The position numbers were made by a program, and so were the translations under genes. Shown here one piece after another: positions 1-6,827 of a DNA stretch of 16,572 nucleotides. Within the stretch, counting starts at the first letter, position 1, and each line of letters opens with the position of its first letter. Where the stretch lies: positions 1 to 16,572 of the forward strand of contig CACZPV010000104.1 of the NCBI GenBank assembly GCA_902783065.1, written 5' to 3'. The stretch comes from an uncultured Ruminococcus sp. GTDB lineage: Bacteria > Bacillota > Clostridia > Oscillospirales > Acutalibacteraceae. The notes beneath the pieces are model-generated. The model was not told where the DNA came from. It saw nothing but the letters and a program-made list of their open reading frames with translations, and ran no database searches.

Positions 1-22
1 AAGCTTACATTTAATTTTTCAA

Positions 23-607
23 TCATTGTTTTTTCTTCCTCCTGCGGCTTCTGGTTCTTCTGTATTGTCTTATCGTTTCTTTTTGAAAAAAGGAAGACAA
101 CTTTTCACACTTATCTTTTTCAAGACAATGTTTTGAAATTACAATTACTTTTTTTTCCATTCCTCCGATAAGCAGGAATATATCATCTGTTTCAAGACAG
201 TCACTAAGTTCTGTATAATATCGTTTCAGACTTTCATATTCGTTTTTCATTATAAAATATTCTTTATAAAATTCAAACGAGTATTCTTTAGATATCAATT
301 CAGAGCTTTTATAAATATGTTCTCCCTTTAATTTTGCCATATTCGGAAGAATATAAATAAAATAACTGCACATATACATACAAATAAGCAGCACAATTGT
401 GCACACAGGTAATTTCGGAATATTAAAGTTTTCCAGCATCAGCATAAAAAGCATCGCCATTGCCAGAAAGAAAAATAAACTGGCTTTAATCTCTCTGCCT
501 GCACTTCTTCCCCGTCTGATATCATAAAGCTTATACCCTTCAGCATATTCCCGTATCCTGAGTTTATTTTTAAAAGACAATACAGGTTTTGCATTAATTC
601 CTGCCAT
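23..607 (-). CDS. YcxB-like two-helix membrane protein, basic tail
   Basis: 194 aa, function unknown. A cytoplasmic-looking N-terminus (about 1-40) is followed by two hydrophobic helices (about 42-60 and 66-90), a charged domain (about 95-175) rich in aromatic and acidic residues, and a very basic tail ending RRRKKKQ. The layout of two helices plus a C-terminal domain, with a late segment giving VIVISKHCL where YcxB proteins have 'I-P-K/R', resembles the YcxB-like family; this is my reading of the pattern, not a database match. The ATG lies one base after the stop of the thioesterase gene upstream, with only a weak GTGG-like ribosome site, so translation is probably coupled. A second protein of the same layout lies at 1049-1720, on the other side of the thioesterase. 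The last 22 bases of the window beyond the stop hold no gene. Confidence 0.6.
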   Translation of the reverse strand: MAGINAKPVLSFKNKLRIREYAEGYKLYDIRRGRSAGREIKASLFFFLAMAMLFMLMLENFNIPKLPVCTIVLLICMYMCSYFIYILPNMAKLKGEHIYKSSELISKEYSFEFYKEYFIMKNEYESLKRYYTELSDCLETDDIFLLIGGMEKKVIVISKHCLEKDKCEKLSSFFQKETIRQYRRTRSRRRKKKQ

Positions 608-608
608 A

Positions 609-1037
609 CTAACACCACTCTGTACTGATTGTTTCTTTTAATTTAGCATAAAGTTCTGGCTGAACTTTTTTTATACTCAACGGACGAAAGGTTTTGCTGT
701 CTACAAAACCGTGAAGCGTTTTTCCCTGCGCCATTGTTTTTCCATCAAGAATCACACGATATGAAAACTCAATTTTCGCAAAACTCAGTCCGGAAAGTCT
801 GGTTTCAACTACCACTTCATCTTCATAATGAATCGGCAGAATATATTGACAGCTTAATTCAGCTAAAGGCAGCATTACTCCCCGCCGTTCCAATTCGCTG
901 TAAGTCATACCGGTTGATTTTATAAAATGAGTTCTTGCCGCCTCAAACCATACAGGATAAACAGAATGGTGAATAATTCCCATCATATCTGTTTCTGCAT
1001 ATCTGGCAGTAATTGTTAGTTTATCTATTTTTTCCAT
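609..1037 (-). CDS. Acyl-CoA thioesterase, 4HBT/YbgC hotdog family
   Basis: 142 aa, the usual length of a single-domain hotdog thioesterase. The N-terminus has the family active-site segment YAETDMMGIIHHSVY (residues 13-27), in which Asp17 matches the catalytic Asp of YbgC and 4-hydroxybenzoyl-CoA thioesterases. It continues with WFEAARTHF, the start of the long hot-dog helix, and a later strand with HGFVD. Family members hydrolyse acyl-CoA thioesters in the cytoplasm as dimers or tetramers; the substrate cannot be told from sequence. The start has a clear CGGAGG ribosome site 4 nt upstream. The gene sits 11 nt after one YcxB-like gene and 1 nt before another, so the three look like one transcription unit, perhaps linking lipid or acyl-CoA turnover to two small membrane proteins. 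Fairly sure of family, unsure of role. Confidence 0.88.
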   Translation of the reverse strand: MEKIDKLTITARYAETDMMGIIHHSVYPVWFEAARTHFIKSTGMTYSELERRGVMLPLAELSCQYILPIHYEDEVVVETRLSGLSFAKIEFSYRVILDGKTMAQGKTLHGFVDSKTFRPLSIKKVQPELYAKLKETISTEWC

Positions 1038-1048
1038 GCTGCCTCCGT

Positions 1049-1720
1049 TTATTCGGGATCTGTTCCCGAAAGCAGTATTGCTCTTATTTCATTATATACA
1101 TCAGGTTCGATCACTCTTTCCGGAATTGCAAAAGACCTGTCATGATCAGTAAAAATCATAATAATATTATCAAATTCCTGTATCTGGGATTTACCATCAA
1201 GTTCAATACTCCACTTACCATCATCTCTGCCGATATCTATATGTGTCGGATAAATTTCCGCCTCAACAGTTTTTCCGTCCGCCATAATTTTTGACATGCT
1301 TTTGAGATACATATTAGGTACAATCCATATCATAACAATCGTTGCCAGACTGATTATTCCAAAAATCAAATTATAATGATTATACTGAGATTTTGTTGTA
1401 AAATAAATTACAAAAAATATTACAGCTGCAATTCCCAGAAGTATGCTTTGTATGACAGCTCTCAATCCCTTTGTCTTAAACATATTGCTGTGATATAAAC
1501 ACTGATACATTTCTTCCTGCGTCAGAACATAAGAAATTTTATATCCGGTTTCCGGAATTTCATATTCTTCCGCATCATCATCACTTACAAGTTCTCCTTC
1601 TGTACCATCCCATTCGGGATTATCTTCATTACCGGCATTTTCCAGTTCTTTGACAATTTCCTTTATTTCCTTTTCTTCTGCACTTTCGCCCGAAGGCTTA
1701 ATACTGTCGTTATCACTCAT
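1049..1720 (-). CDS. YcxB-like membrane protein with acidic N-terminal tail
   Basis: 223 aa. Residues 1-60 are strongly acidic, low complexity and probably disordered. Two hydrophobic helices follow (about 87-108 and 116-137), then a soluble domain (about 140-220) containing AEIYPTHIDIGRDDGKW and FDNIIMIFTDHDRSFAIPERV. The last segment, a hydrophobic strand followed by 'IPER', is typical of YcxB-like domains, where 'IPKR' is common. The function of the family is not established. The ribosome site GAAAGGA lies 10-11 nt upstream of the ATG, and its bases also form the 3' arm of a small hairpin (1732-1749). Downstream, the thioesterase follows after 11 nt. The gene is separated from gyrB by 130 nt that hold a GC-rich hairpin element. 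It has the same helix-helix-domain plan as the protein at 23-607, so the two may be distant paralogues. Confidence 0.65.
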   Translation of the reverse strand: MSDNDSIKPSGESAEEKEIKEIVKELENAGNEDNPEWDGTEGELVSDDDAEEYEIPETGYKISYVLTQEEMYQCLYHSNMFKTKGLRAVIQSILLGIAAVIFFVIYFTTKSQYNHYNLIFGIISLATIVMIWIVPNMYLKSMSKIMADGKTVEAEIYPTHIDIGRDDGKWSIELDGKSQIQEFDNIIMIFTDHDRSFAIPERVIEPDVYNEIRAILLSGTDPE

Positions 1721-1731
1721 TGATACAATAT

Positions 1732-1817
1732 CCTTTCTTTAATGAAAGGGGATTTCGCCGACAGAAATCGACGACCACCGGCGCTGCCAGTGAACCCCGC
1801 CGCCCTTTAAAAGGCGG
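1732..1817 (-). other. GC-rich element of four consecutive hairpins
   Basis: Much richer in GC than its surroundings. Read as minus-strand RNA it forms, in order: CCGCC/GGCGG (arms 1817-1813 and 1804-1800), a 7-bp hairpin CACUGGC/GCCGGUG with a 3-nt loop (1792-1776), GATTTC/GAAATC (1769-1751), and CCTTTC/GAAAGG (1749-1732). GGGG at 1798-1795 could also pair with CCCC at 1751-1748 to close the middle hairpins. One pair in the second hairpin is a G-U wobble only in the minus-strand RNA, which suggests the RNA is made in the direction of gyrB. There is no T tract, so it is not a simple terminator. It may be a dispersed intergenic palindromic repeat or a structured leader or spacer of the ycxB-thioesterase unit. 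Confidence 0.5.
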
Positions 1818-1850
1818 ACGAAAATTTAATAAACATCTGACAGATACAAT

Positions 1851-3812
1851 TTAAACATCGAGATTTTGTACATATTTTGCATTTTTCTCTATAAACTCTC
1901 TTCTTGGTTCTACCTTATCTCCCATAAGAATAGTAAATACCTCATCAGCAGCCGCTGCATCTTCCATTTCTACTCTTAGCATAATTCTTGTAGAGGGATC
2001 CATTGTAGTTTCCCATAACTGCTGAGGATCCATCTCACCAAGACCTTTATACCGCTGAATTTCATATTTGCCTCCAAGCTGAGCCATAATCTTATCTCTT
2101 TCTTCATCGGAATAAGCATAATAATGATCACTTTTTCCTTTTGTAATTCTATAAAGAGGCGGCTGAGCAATATAAACATGACCTTCTTCTATCAATGGTC
2201 GCATAAAACGGAAAAAGAACGTCAGCATAAGCGTTCTGATATGTGATCCATCAACATCGGCATCCGCCATAATAATAATTTTACCATAGCGCAGTTTGCT
2301 GAGGTCTATTTCATCACCAATTCCACACCCAAGAGCGGTAATAACAGGCATAAGCTTATCATTTCCGTAAACGCGGTCAAGTCTTGCCTTTTCTACATTC
2401 AGCATTTTACCCCATAAAGGAAGAATTGCCTGAAAGCGTCTGTCACGGCCGTTCTTTGCAGAACCTCCTGCAGAATCTCCCTCTACGATATATACTTCAG
2501 TTTCATCCACATTTTTTGACTGACAGTCAGCAAGTTTACCGGGAAGTCCGGCACCCTCCATTGCAGTTTTTCTTCTGGCAAGATCTCTTGCCTTTCTTGC
2601 TGCTTCTCTTGCCCTTGCAGCCGTAATTGCCTTATCAAAAATTGACTTGGCGGTTGCGGGATTTTCCTCAAGATATTGTTCCAGCTTATCACTTATTAAT
2701 TTATCGACCAATGTTCTGATAGAAGTATTTCCAAGTTTTGCCTTTGTCTGGCTTTCAAACTGAGCATCTTTAAGTTTTACGCTGATTACTGCAGTAAGTC
2801 CCTCTCTGATGTCCTCTCCGCTTAAATTTTTATCTTCTTCTTTCAGTATATTAAATTTTCTGGCATAGTCATTCATTACCCTGGTAAGTGCTCTTTTAAA
2901 GCCTTCCTCATGGGTACCGCCGTCATTGGTATGTATATTATTCGCAAATGACAAAATTAATTCATTATAGCTGTCATTATACTGCATTGCAATTTCAGCA
3001 GAAGCGGTATCATCCTCATTTTTTGCCGTAAAGTGCATTATCTCAGGATGAATAATATCCAATCCTCTTTTTTTATGAATATATTCTACAAAACTTGAAA
3101 CACCGCCTTCATAGCAGAAGTCATCACTTTGTAATTCGTTTTCATTTCTCAGATCTTTTAATTCTATATGAATACCTGCATTGAGGAATGCCTGCTCACG
3201 CAGTCTTGTGGAAAGCACTTCATAATCGTAAGAGGTTGTTTCGGTAAATATTTCCGGATCAGCTTTAAAAGTAACAACAGTACCTTTTTCTTGAGTTTCT
3301 CCGATTTCCTGCAGTTGTGTTACCTGATTACCTCTTTCAAATCTCTGACGATAAATTTTACTGCCGTCATAAACTTCCACTTCAGTCCATTCAGAAAGGG
3401 CATTAACAACAGATGCACCTACTCCGTGAAGACCTCCTGCAACCTTATATCCGCCGCCGCCGAATTTACCGCCTGCATGAAGTACAGTAAATACAACAGT
3501 TACTGCCGGAATCCCAAGTTTTGGCTGTATTCCGACGGGAATACCCCTTCCGTTATCTCTTACTCTGATGATATCTCCCGGAAGTATTTCAACATCAATT
3601 TTCGTACAATATCCGGCAAGAGCCTCATCAATCGAGTTATCCACTATTTCATATACCAGATGGTGCAGTCCTCTTGGTCCTGTAGAACCAATATACATAC
3701 CCGGTCTTTTTCTTACAGCTTCCAGACCTTCAAGTACCTGAATTTCATCAGCACCATATTTTTCTTCTGTCTGAGAAATTTCATTGATATCCGTATGATC
3801 CATATTATCCAT
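1851..3812 (-). CDS. gyrB: DNA gyrase subunit B
   Basis: 653 aa, the normal length for Gram-positive GyrB. It is the ATPase and TOPRIM subunit of gyrase, which with GyrA introduces negative supercoils. The GHKL ATPase domain has YEIVDNSIDEA (Glu55 catalytic, Asn59 for Mg), DNGRGIP (86-92) and GGLHGVG (126-132). The transducer loop is seen as QTKAKLGN. The TOPRIM domain has EGDSAGG from Glu444 and DADVD at 517-521, and the C-terminal part has RYKGLGEMDP. The ATG has a GGAGGT ribosome site 10 nt upstream. The 90-nt leader contains two perfect inverted repeats. gyrA is not next in line, unlike in Bacillus; a YcxB-like gene follows instead. ParE is the main alternative, but the place in the dnaA-recF cluster and the full set of GyrB motifs favour GyrB. 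Confidence 0.97.
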   Translation of the reverse strand: MDNMDHTDINEISQTEEKYGADEIQVLEGLEAVRKRPGMYIGSTGPRGLHHLVYEIVDNSIDEALAGYCTKIDVEILPGDIIRVRDNGRGIPVGIQPKLGIPAVTVVFTVLHAGGKFGGGGYKVAGGLHGVGASVVNALSEWTEVEVYDGSKIYRQRFERGNQVTQLQEIGETQEKGTVVTFKADPEIFTETTSYDYEVLSTRLREQAFLNAGIHIELKDLRNENELQSDDFCYEGGVSSFVEYIHKKRGLDIIHPEIMHFTAKNEDDTASAEIAMQYNDSYNELILSFANNIHTNDGGTHEEGFKRALTRVMNDYARKFNILKEEDKNLSGEDIREGLTAVISVKLKDAQFESQTKAKLGNTSIRTLVDKLISDKLEQYLEENPATAKSIFDKAITAARAREAARKARDLARRKTAMEGAGLPGKLADCQSKNVDETEVYIVEGDSAGGSAKNGRDRRFQAILPLWGKMLNVEKARLDRVYGNDKLMPVITALGCGIGDEIDLSKLRYGKIIIMADADVDGSHIRTLMLTFFFRFMRPLIEEGHVYIAQPPLYRITKGKSDHYYAYSDEERDKIMAQLGGKYEIQRYKGLGEMDPQQLWETTMDPSTRIMLRVEMEDAAAADEVFTILMGDKVEPRREFIEKNAKYVQNLDV

Positions 3813-3837
3813 TTTGTATCTTACCTCCGAGGATCTT

Positions 3838-3892
3838 AAGGGAATAATCCCTTGTTTCGCTTTTCCATATGATTCTGTTATACATATGGAAA
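3838..3892 (-). promoter_or_regulatory. Two inverted repeats in the gyrB leader
   Basis: A perfect 10-bp inverted repeat TTTCCATATG/CATATGGAAA (3862-3871 and 3883-3892, 11-nt spacer) and a perfect 6-bp repeat AAGGGA/TCCCTT (3838-3843 and 3848-3853) lie between the zinc-ribbon gene and gyrB. Neither is followed by a T run in the gyrB direction, so they do not look like ordinary terminators. The spacer of the larger one reads TATAAC on the minus strand and could be part of a weak -10, which would make the repeat an operator. A leader hairpin is the other reading. Confidence 0.45.
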
Positions 3893-3919
3893 CGACAAAA
3901 ATATATTACTAAAGGCTTT

Positions 3920-4264
3920 TTATTTGCCTGATCTCTGATTTTTTTTTCTTTTTTCCGCTTTTGTCATTTTTTCCGGCTTAAACCTAACTGTCAGCGGAAT
4001 CAAAAGAACGGCAGCCGTAACAAAAACCGCATCTGCAATCATCATTACAACCGGTATAAAATTATTACTGGAATACATAATCGCCGTATTAGCAATTATC
4101 AATGCCACACATACAGATGTCATCAGTATTGTCCTGCCCGCTGACTTATGAACACTAAATTTCTTCTGACAGTGATAGCAAAGCTGTATTCCCTTTTTCA
4201 TATTGCTTACTTCCCGATAGGTATAAACAGCCCCGCAGTGAGGGCAAACAGGCAATTTCAGCAA
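3920..4264 (-). CDS. Small zinc-ribbon protein with two membrane helices
   Basis: About 114 aa, function unknown. The N-terminus has CPHC (first Cys pair) and CYHC 19 residues later, a four-cysteine zinc ribbon. Two hydrophobic helices follow (about 46-65 and 71-92) and then a very basic tail (KAEKRKKNQR). I place the start at a TTG (4264) because GAGGTG lies 6 nt upstream of it; the GTG three codons earlier (4273) falls inside that ribosome site. It lies 18 nt after a larger gene with the same zinc ribbon plus two helices plan and the same VR(F/L).P ending of the second helix, so the two are probably tandem paralogues. A role as a membrane-tethered adaptor is only a guess. Confidence 0.6.
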   Translation of the reverse strand: MLKLPVCPHCGAVYTYREVSNMKKGIQLCYHCQKKFSVHKSAGRTILMTSVCVALIIANTAIMYSSNNFIPVVMMIADAVFVTAAVLLIPLTVRFKPEKMTKAEKRKKNQRSGK

Positions 4265-4282
4265 AATAGGCACCTCTTTCTT

Positions 4283-5017
4283 TTATTTTCCTCTGCCAAA
4301 AATAAAAGAAACATCTCCGCCGCCATTAAGGCTGTCATCTTCCGGATCTTTTTTCTCATCCGTTTCAACGGCATCTGATTCTTCTGTTTTCTCCTGATTA
4401 TTATTTTCTGTCTGAGGTTCTTCATTCTTTTCCTCAACAATAATGTCACCGGTCTGATTCATGCTGCCGGTAATATCAATATCTATCCCTGAACTGATAT
4501 CTTCAGCCGGTTCATTTTCATCTATAATACGGCTGTCCTTGAAATCGGGATCTTCATCCTGTTCACTTTTAATACTATTTTTTACCTTCATAAAGCTTGC
4601 GCCGAAATCAGCACCTATATCGAGATCAATCGGTTGTTCCTGAACATAGCTTTTTTGCTTTTCTTCGGGAATAGGACTTATTTTTCTATGAAGTTTTTTA
4701 ACTGCTGATTTATCATTACACGGTTCCAGCCTTACAAAATATGGAACCAGAATGTAAAAAATCAAAAACGGAGCCAATACATAAAATATTCCCCATATAT
4801 TTCCATGATCTCCAAAAATTGAGTATAGAAACAGAATCAGGAACGAAAGTACCACTGCACCGCTTGCTACCCCATAGATAGATTTGTTAATGGTAACATT
4901 TGAAATGCATTTACAGCCTGCACAGCAATGTTCACCCTTTGTTTTGAGTATTGCAGCACCAAAAAATGAAATTTTCCGGTGACAATAAGGACATTCCGTA
5001 AGCAGTCTTTTAGCCAT
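4283..5017 (-). CDS. Zinc-ribbon membrane protein with long acidic tail
   Basis: 244 aa, function unknown. CPYC at residues 9-12 and CCAGCKC at about 31-37 form a zinc-ribbon-like head. Two hydrophobic helices follow at about 50-70 and 74-96. Residues from about 105 to the end are polar and very acidic with many Glu, Asp, Asn and Ser, probably disordered in the cytoplasm. The last residues return to hydrophobic and basic (SFIFGRGK). The ATG has GAGAGGA 8 nt upstream. The gene sits 42 nt downstream of remB and just before a smaller protein with the same head and helices, filling the place between remB and gyrB that is empty in Bacillus. Fairly sure it is a real gene, since a long frame with conserved-style cysteines is preserved; its job is unknown. 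Confidence 0.65.
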   Translation of the reverse strand: MAKRLLTECPYCHRKISFFGAAILKTKGEHCCAGCKCISNVTINKSIYGVASGAVVLSFLILFLYSIFGDHGNIWGIFYVLAPFLIFYILVPYFVRLEPCNDKSAVKKLHRKISPIPEEKQKSYVQEQPIDLDIGADFGASFMKVKNSIKSEQDEDPDFKDSRIIDENEPAEDISSGIDIDITGSMNQTGDIIVEEKNEEPQTENNNQEKTEESDAVETDEKKDPEDDSLNGGGDVSFIFGRGK

Positions 5018-5059
5018 ATAACCATTCCTCTCTTAGTTAAATCAACATCACCTTATAGT

Positions 5060-5311
5060 TTATTTTTTATCTGTTCTTTTAATCAATGTAATCGGTGAAA
5101 GCTGACAAATATAGATTTTATCTTCATTGTCATGTCTGCATATAATAAATGATTTTGGAAGATCATTGCAGACATTAACAATTTTTCCGCTTTTTTGTGC
5201 TTCAGCAAGAAAATCTCTTGTTTTATAAGATACGGTAGAATTATCCAGATCAAATATTCCTATTATTTCTTTGGTATTAATTACCGTATCTCCTCCAATA
5301 TGAAGATACAT
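5060..5311 (-). CDS. remB: RemA/RemB-family (DUF370) regulator
   Basis: 83 aa, matching YaaB/RemB of Bacillus in size, opening (MYLHIGGDTVINTKEIIGIFD) and position downstream of recF. The mid part KTRDFLAEAQKSGKIVNV and the later strand KSFIICRHDNEDKIYICQLSP also follow the family pattern. In B. subtilis, RemA is a DNA-binding activator of biofilm matrix genes; the role of RemB is less clear. The ATG has AAAAGGA about 6 nt upstream. A near-consensus promoter lies about 120 nt upstream in the recF-remB gap, so it can be expressed apart from recF, together with the two zinc-ribbon genes. The symbol follows the position by recF; the distinction from RemA is not certain. Confidence 0.82.
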   Translation of the reverse strand: MYLHIGGDTVINTKEIIGIFDLDNSTVSYKTRDFLAEAQKSGKIVNVCNDLPKSFIICRHDNEDKIYICQLSPITLIKRTDKK

Positions 5312-5433
5312 TTTTGATCCTTTTCCACTTTATTTTTTAGGCAACAATGAATAAATTGTTTCATTAAGCTTGAAGTAAGACGAAAGAGGCTTTTTTCGGA
5401 GTTTCGTTTCACCAACTCTGCATAAGTTACGCC

Positions 5434-5463
5434 ATTAGATTGCTTACTATTCCGGGGTGTCAA
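5434..5463 (-). promoter_or_regulatory. Promoter for remB and the zinc-ribbon genes
   Basis: On the minus strand TTGACA (5463-5458) and TCTAAT (5439-5434) are separated by 18 nt, one mismatch from consensus overall. Transcription would start near 5427, giving a leader of about 115 nt before remB. It lies just after the recF stop codon. A 60-codon open frame that could be drawn here begins inside the -35 box and is not credible as a gene. Confidence 0.6.
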
Positions 5464-5509
5464 TTAAATCCGGACTATTATCAATAAATTTAATCATTAT
5501 TTGCTTAGT

Positions 5510-6607
5510 TTATTTACTATAATCATCCAGACGTCCGTTTTCTACATAAATAACATTGTCTGTATCAATTATTTTTTCACAGCAGGTTATAAAAACCTGC
5601 ATATCATCAAGTTTGGTTAGTAAGAAATTCTGTCTTGATGCATCAAGTTCACTCAGAACATCATCTAACAAAATAATAGGATTTTCTCCTTTTTCCTCTC
5701 CCAATACGGAAGCTTCTGCCAACTTCAATGAAAGGACGGCGGATCTTTGCTGTCCTTGAGAACCGAAATTTCGTGCTTCCTTTTCATCAATTTTAATAAC
5801 AAGATCATCTCTGTGAACACCTGATGTTGTATAACCGCAATAGATATCCTCATTTTGTTTCTGCCTTAATCTTTCCAGTGTTTTATCAAAAATTTCCTGT
5901 TCATCAGCATCAACAGAAGCCTTGCAGTTCATTTTATATTCTATTGTCAGTTTTTCTTTTCCCTTGCTGATTCCATCATAAAAATGTAATGCCGGTTCAT
6001 TCAGCTTTCTGATATAAGACGCTCTTTCAGAGGCAATTTTTGCTCCAGTAAAAGCCAGTGTTTCATTCCATACAGAAATTGTATCCACTAATTCAGGATG
6101 CTTGGCAATGTTTTTAAGAAGCGAATTTCTTTCGTTAAGTATTTTTTTATATCTTGAAAGCAACATCGCATACATTGGTCGTATCTGGCAGATTGCGCCA
6201 TCTATAAAACTGCGTCTTTCATCAGGACCATTTTTTATCAATGTGAGGTGATCGGGAGAAAAAACAACGGCGCAGAAACTTCCTATGATTTGAGAAAGGT
6301 AATTTTTAGATATTCCATTAAGAGATGCTTTCCTTTTTCCTTTTTCAATGGAGATTTCTATGTTTTGCTCTCTGCCTTCTGAATCAAAAATAACTTTTAT
6401 TATAGCTTTTTCCTTTCCGAAAGCAATGATATCTTTTTCTTTGGAACCTCGAAATGATCGTCCGCCTGTAAACAGCCACAAACATTCAATGAGATTCGTT
6501 TTTCCCTGTGCATTGCTGCCACAGATAATATTAATACCTTTTTTAGGAATAAAACATGCATTTTCGAGATTTCTGTAATTTATGAAATCCAGACGTTTTA
6601 CAATCAA
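5510..6607 (-). CDS. recF: DNA replication and repair protein RecF
   Basis: 365 aa from a TTG start. It is an SMC/ABC-type ATPase that binds gapped DNA and, with RecO and RecR, loads RecA at stalled forks. It has Walker A GSNAQGKT (30-37), the ABC signature region SQGQQRSAVLSLKLAE (from 283) and Walker B IILLDDVLSELD (311-322). The start is chosen because GAGGTG lies 7 nt upstream of TTG (6607), and the protein then begins MIVKRLDFINYRNLE, as RecF proteins do; a longer frame to 6646 would run inside yaaA. The gene begins one base after the yaaA stop, so it is translationally coupled to the dnaN-yaaA unit. Confidence 0.96.
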   Translation of the reverse strand: MIVKRLDFINYRNLENACFIPKKGINIICGSNAQGKTNLIECLWLFTGGRSFRGSKEKDIIAFGKEKAIIKVIFDSEGREQNIEISIEKGKRKASLNGISKNYLSQIIGSFCAVVFSPDHLTLIKNGPDERRSFIDGAICQIRPMYAMLLSRYKKILNERNSLLKNIAKHPELVDTISVWNETLAFTGAKIASERASYIRKLNEPALHFYDGISKGKEKLTIEYKMNCKASVDADEQEIFDKTLERLRQKQNEDIYCGYTTSGVHRDDLVIKIDEKEARNFGSQGQQRSAVLSLKLAEASVLGEEKGENPIILLDDVLSELDASRQNFLLTKLDDMQVFITCCEKIIDTDNVIYVENGRLDDYSK

Positions 6608-6608
6608 A

Positions 6609-6827
6609 TCAGCACACCTCAAAAACAGAGCCTTCAAATTCAGCAATATCTCCCCTGCGGAGTTTTTTTCCTCTCATGGTACAGATTTCGCCATTCACAG
6701 TTACTTCACCGTTTTGTATTACAATTTTAGCGTGTCCGCCTGTCTGGGCGCAGCCGGAAAGTTTCATCAGATTGTCCAGACGAATATATTCTTCTTCATC
6801 TCTTATTTTTATTTTTTTAATATTCAT
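6609..6827 (-). CDS. yaaA: S4-domain RNA-binding protein YaaA
   Basis: 72 aa, a single S4-like domain with the family pattern: IRLDNLMKLSGCAQTGGHAK, then IQNGEVTVNGE and the closing RRGDIAEFEG. Such small S4 proteins between dnaN and recF are common in Firmicutes and are linked to RNA or ribosome binding; the exact target is not settled. The ATG overlaps the dnaN stop by four bases (ATGA), and GAGG in the dnaN tail serves as the ribosome site. It is clearly part of the dnaN-yaaA-recF transcript. Confidence 0.93.
   Translation of the reverse strand: MNIKKIKIRDEEEYIRLDNLMKLSGCAQTGGHAKIVIQNGEVTVNGEICTMRGKKLRRGDIAEFEGSVFEVC

Noticed and set aside
1835..1845. ATCTGACAGAT palindrome just after gyrB
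   Set aside because: It has only a 1-nt spacer, cannot fold as a hairpin, and is too short to call as an operator.
5281..5463. Possible 60-codon gene between recF and remB (minus strand)
   Set aside because: It starts at a TTG within the -35 of a good promoter, has no ribosome site, overlaps remB in another frame, and the protein resembles nothing I know.
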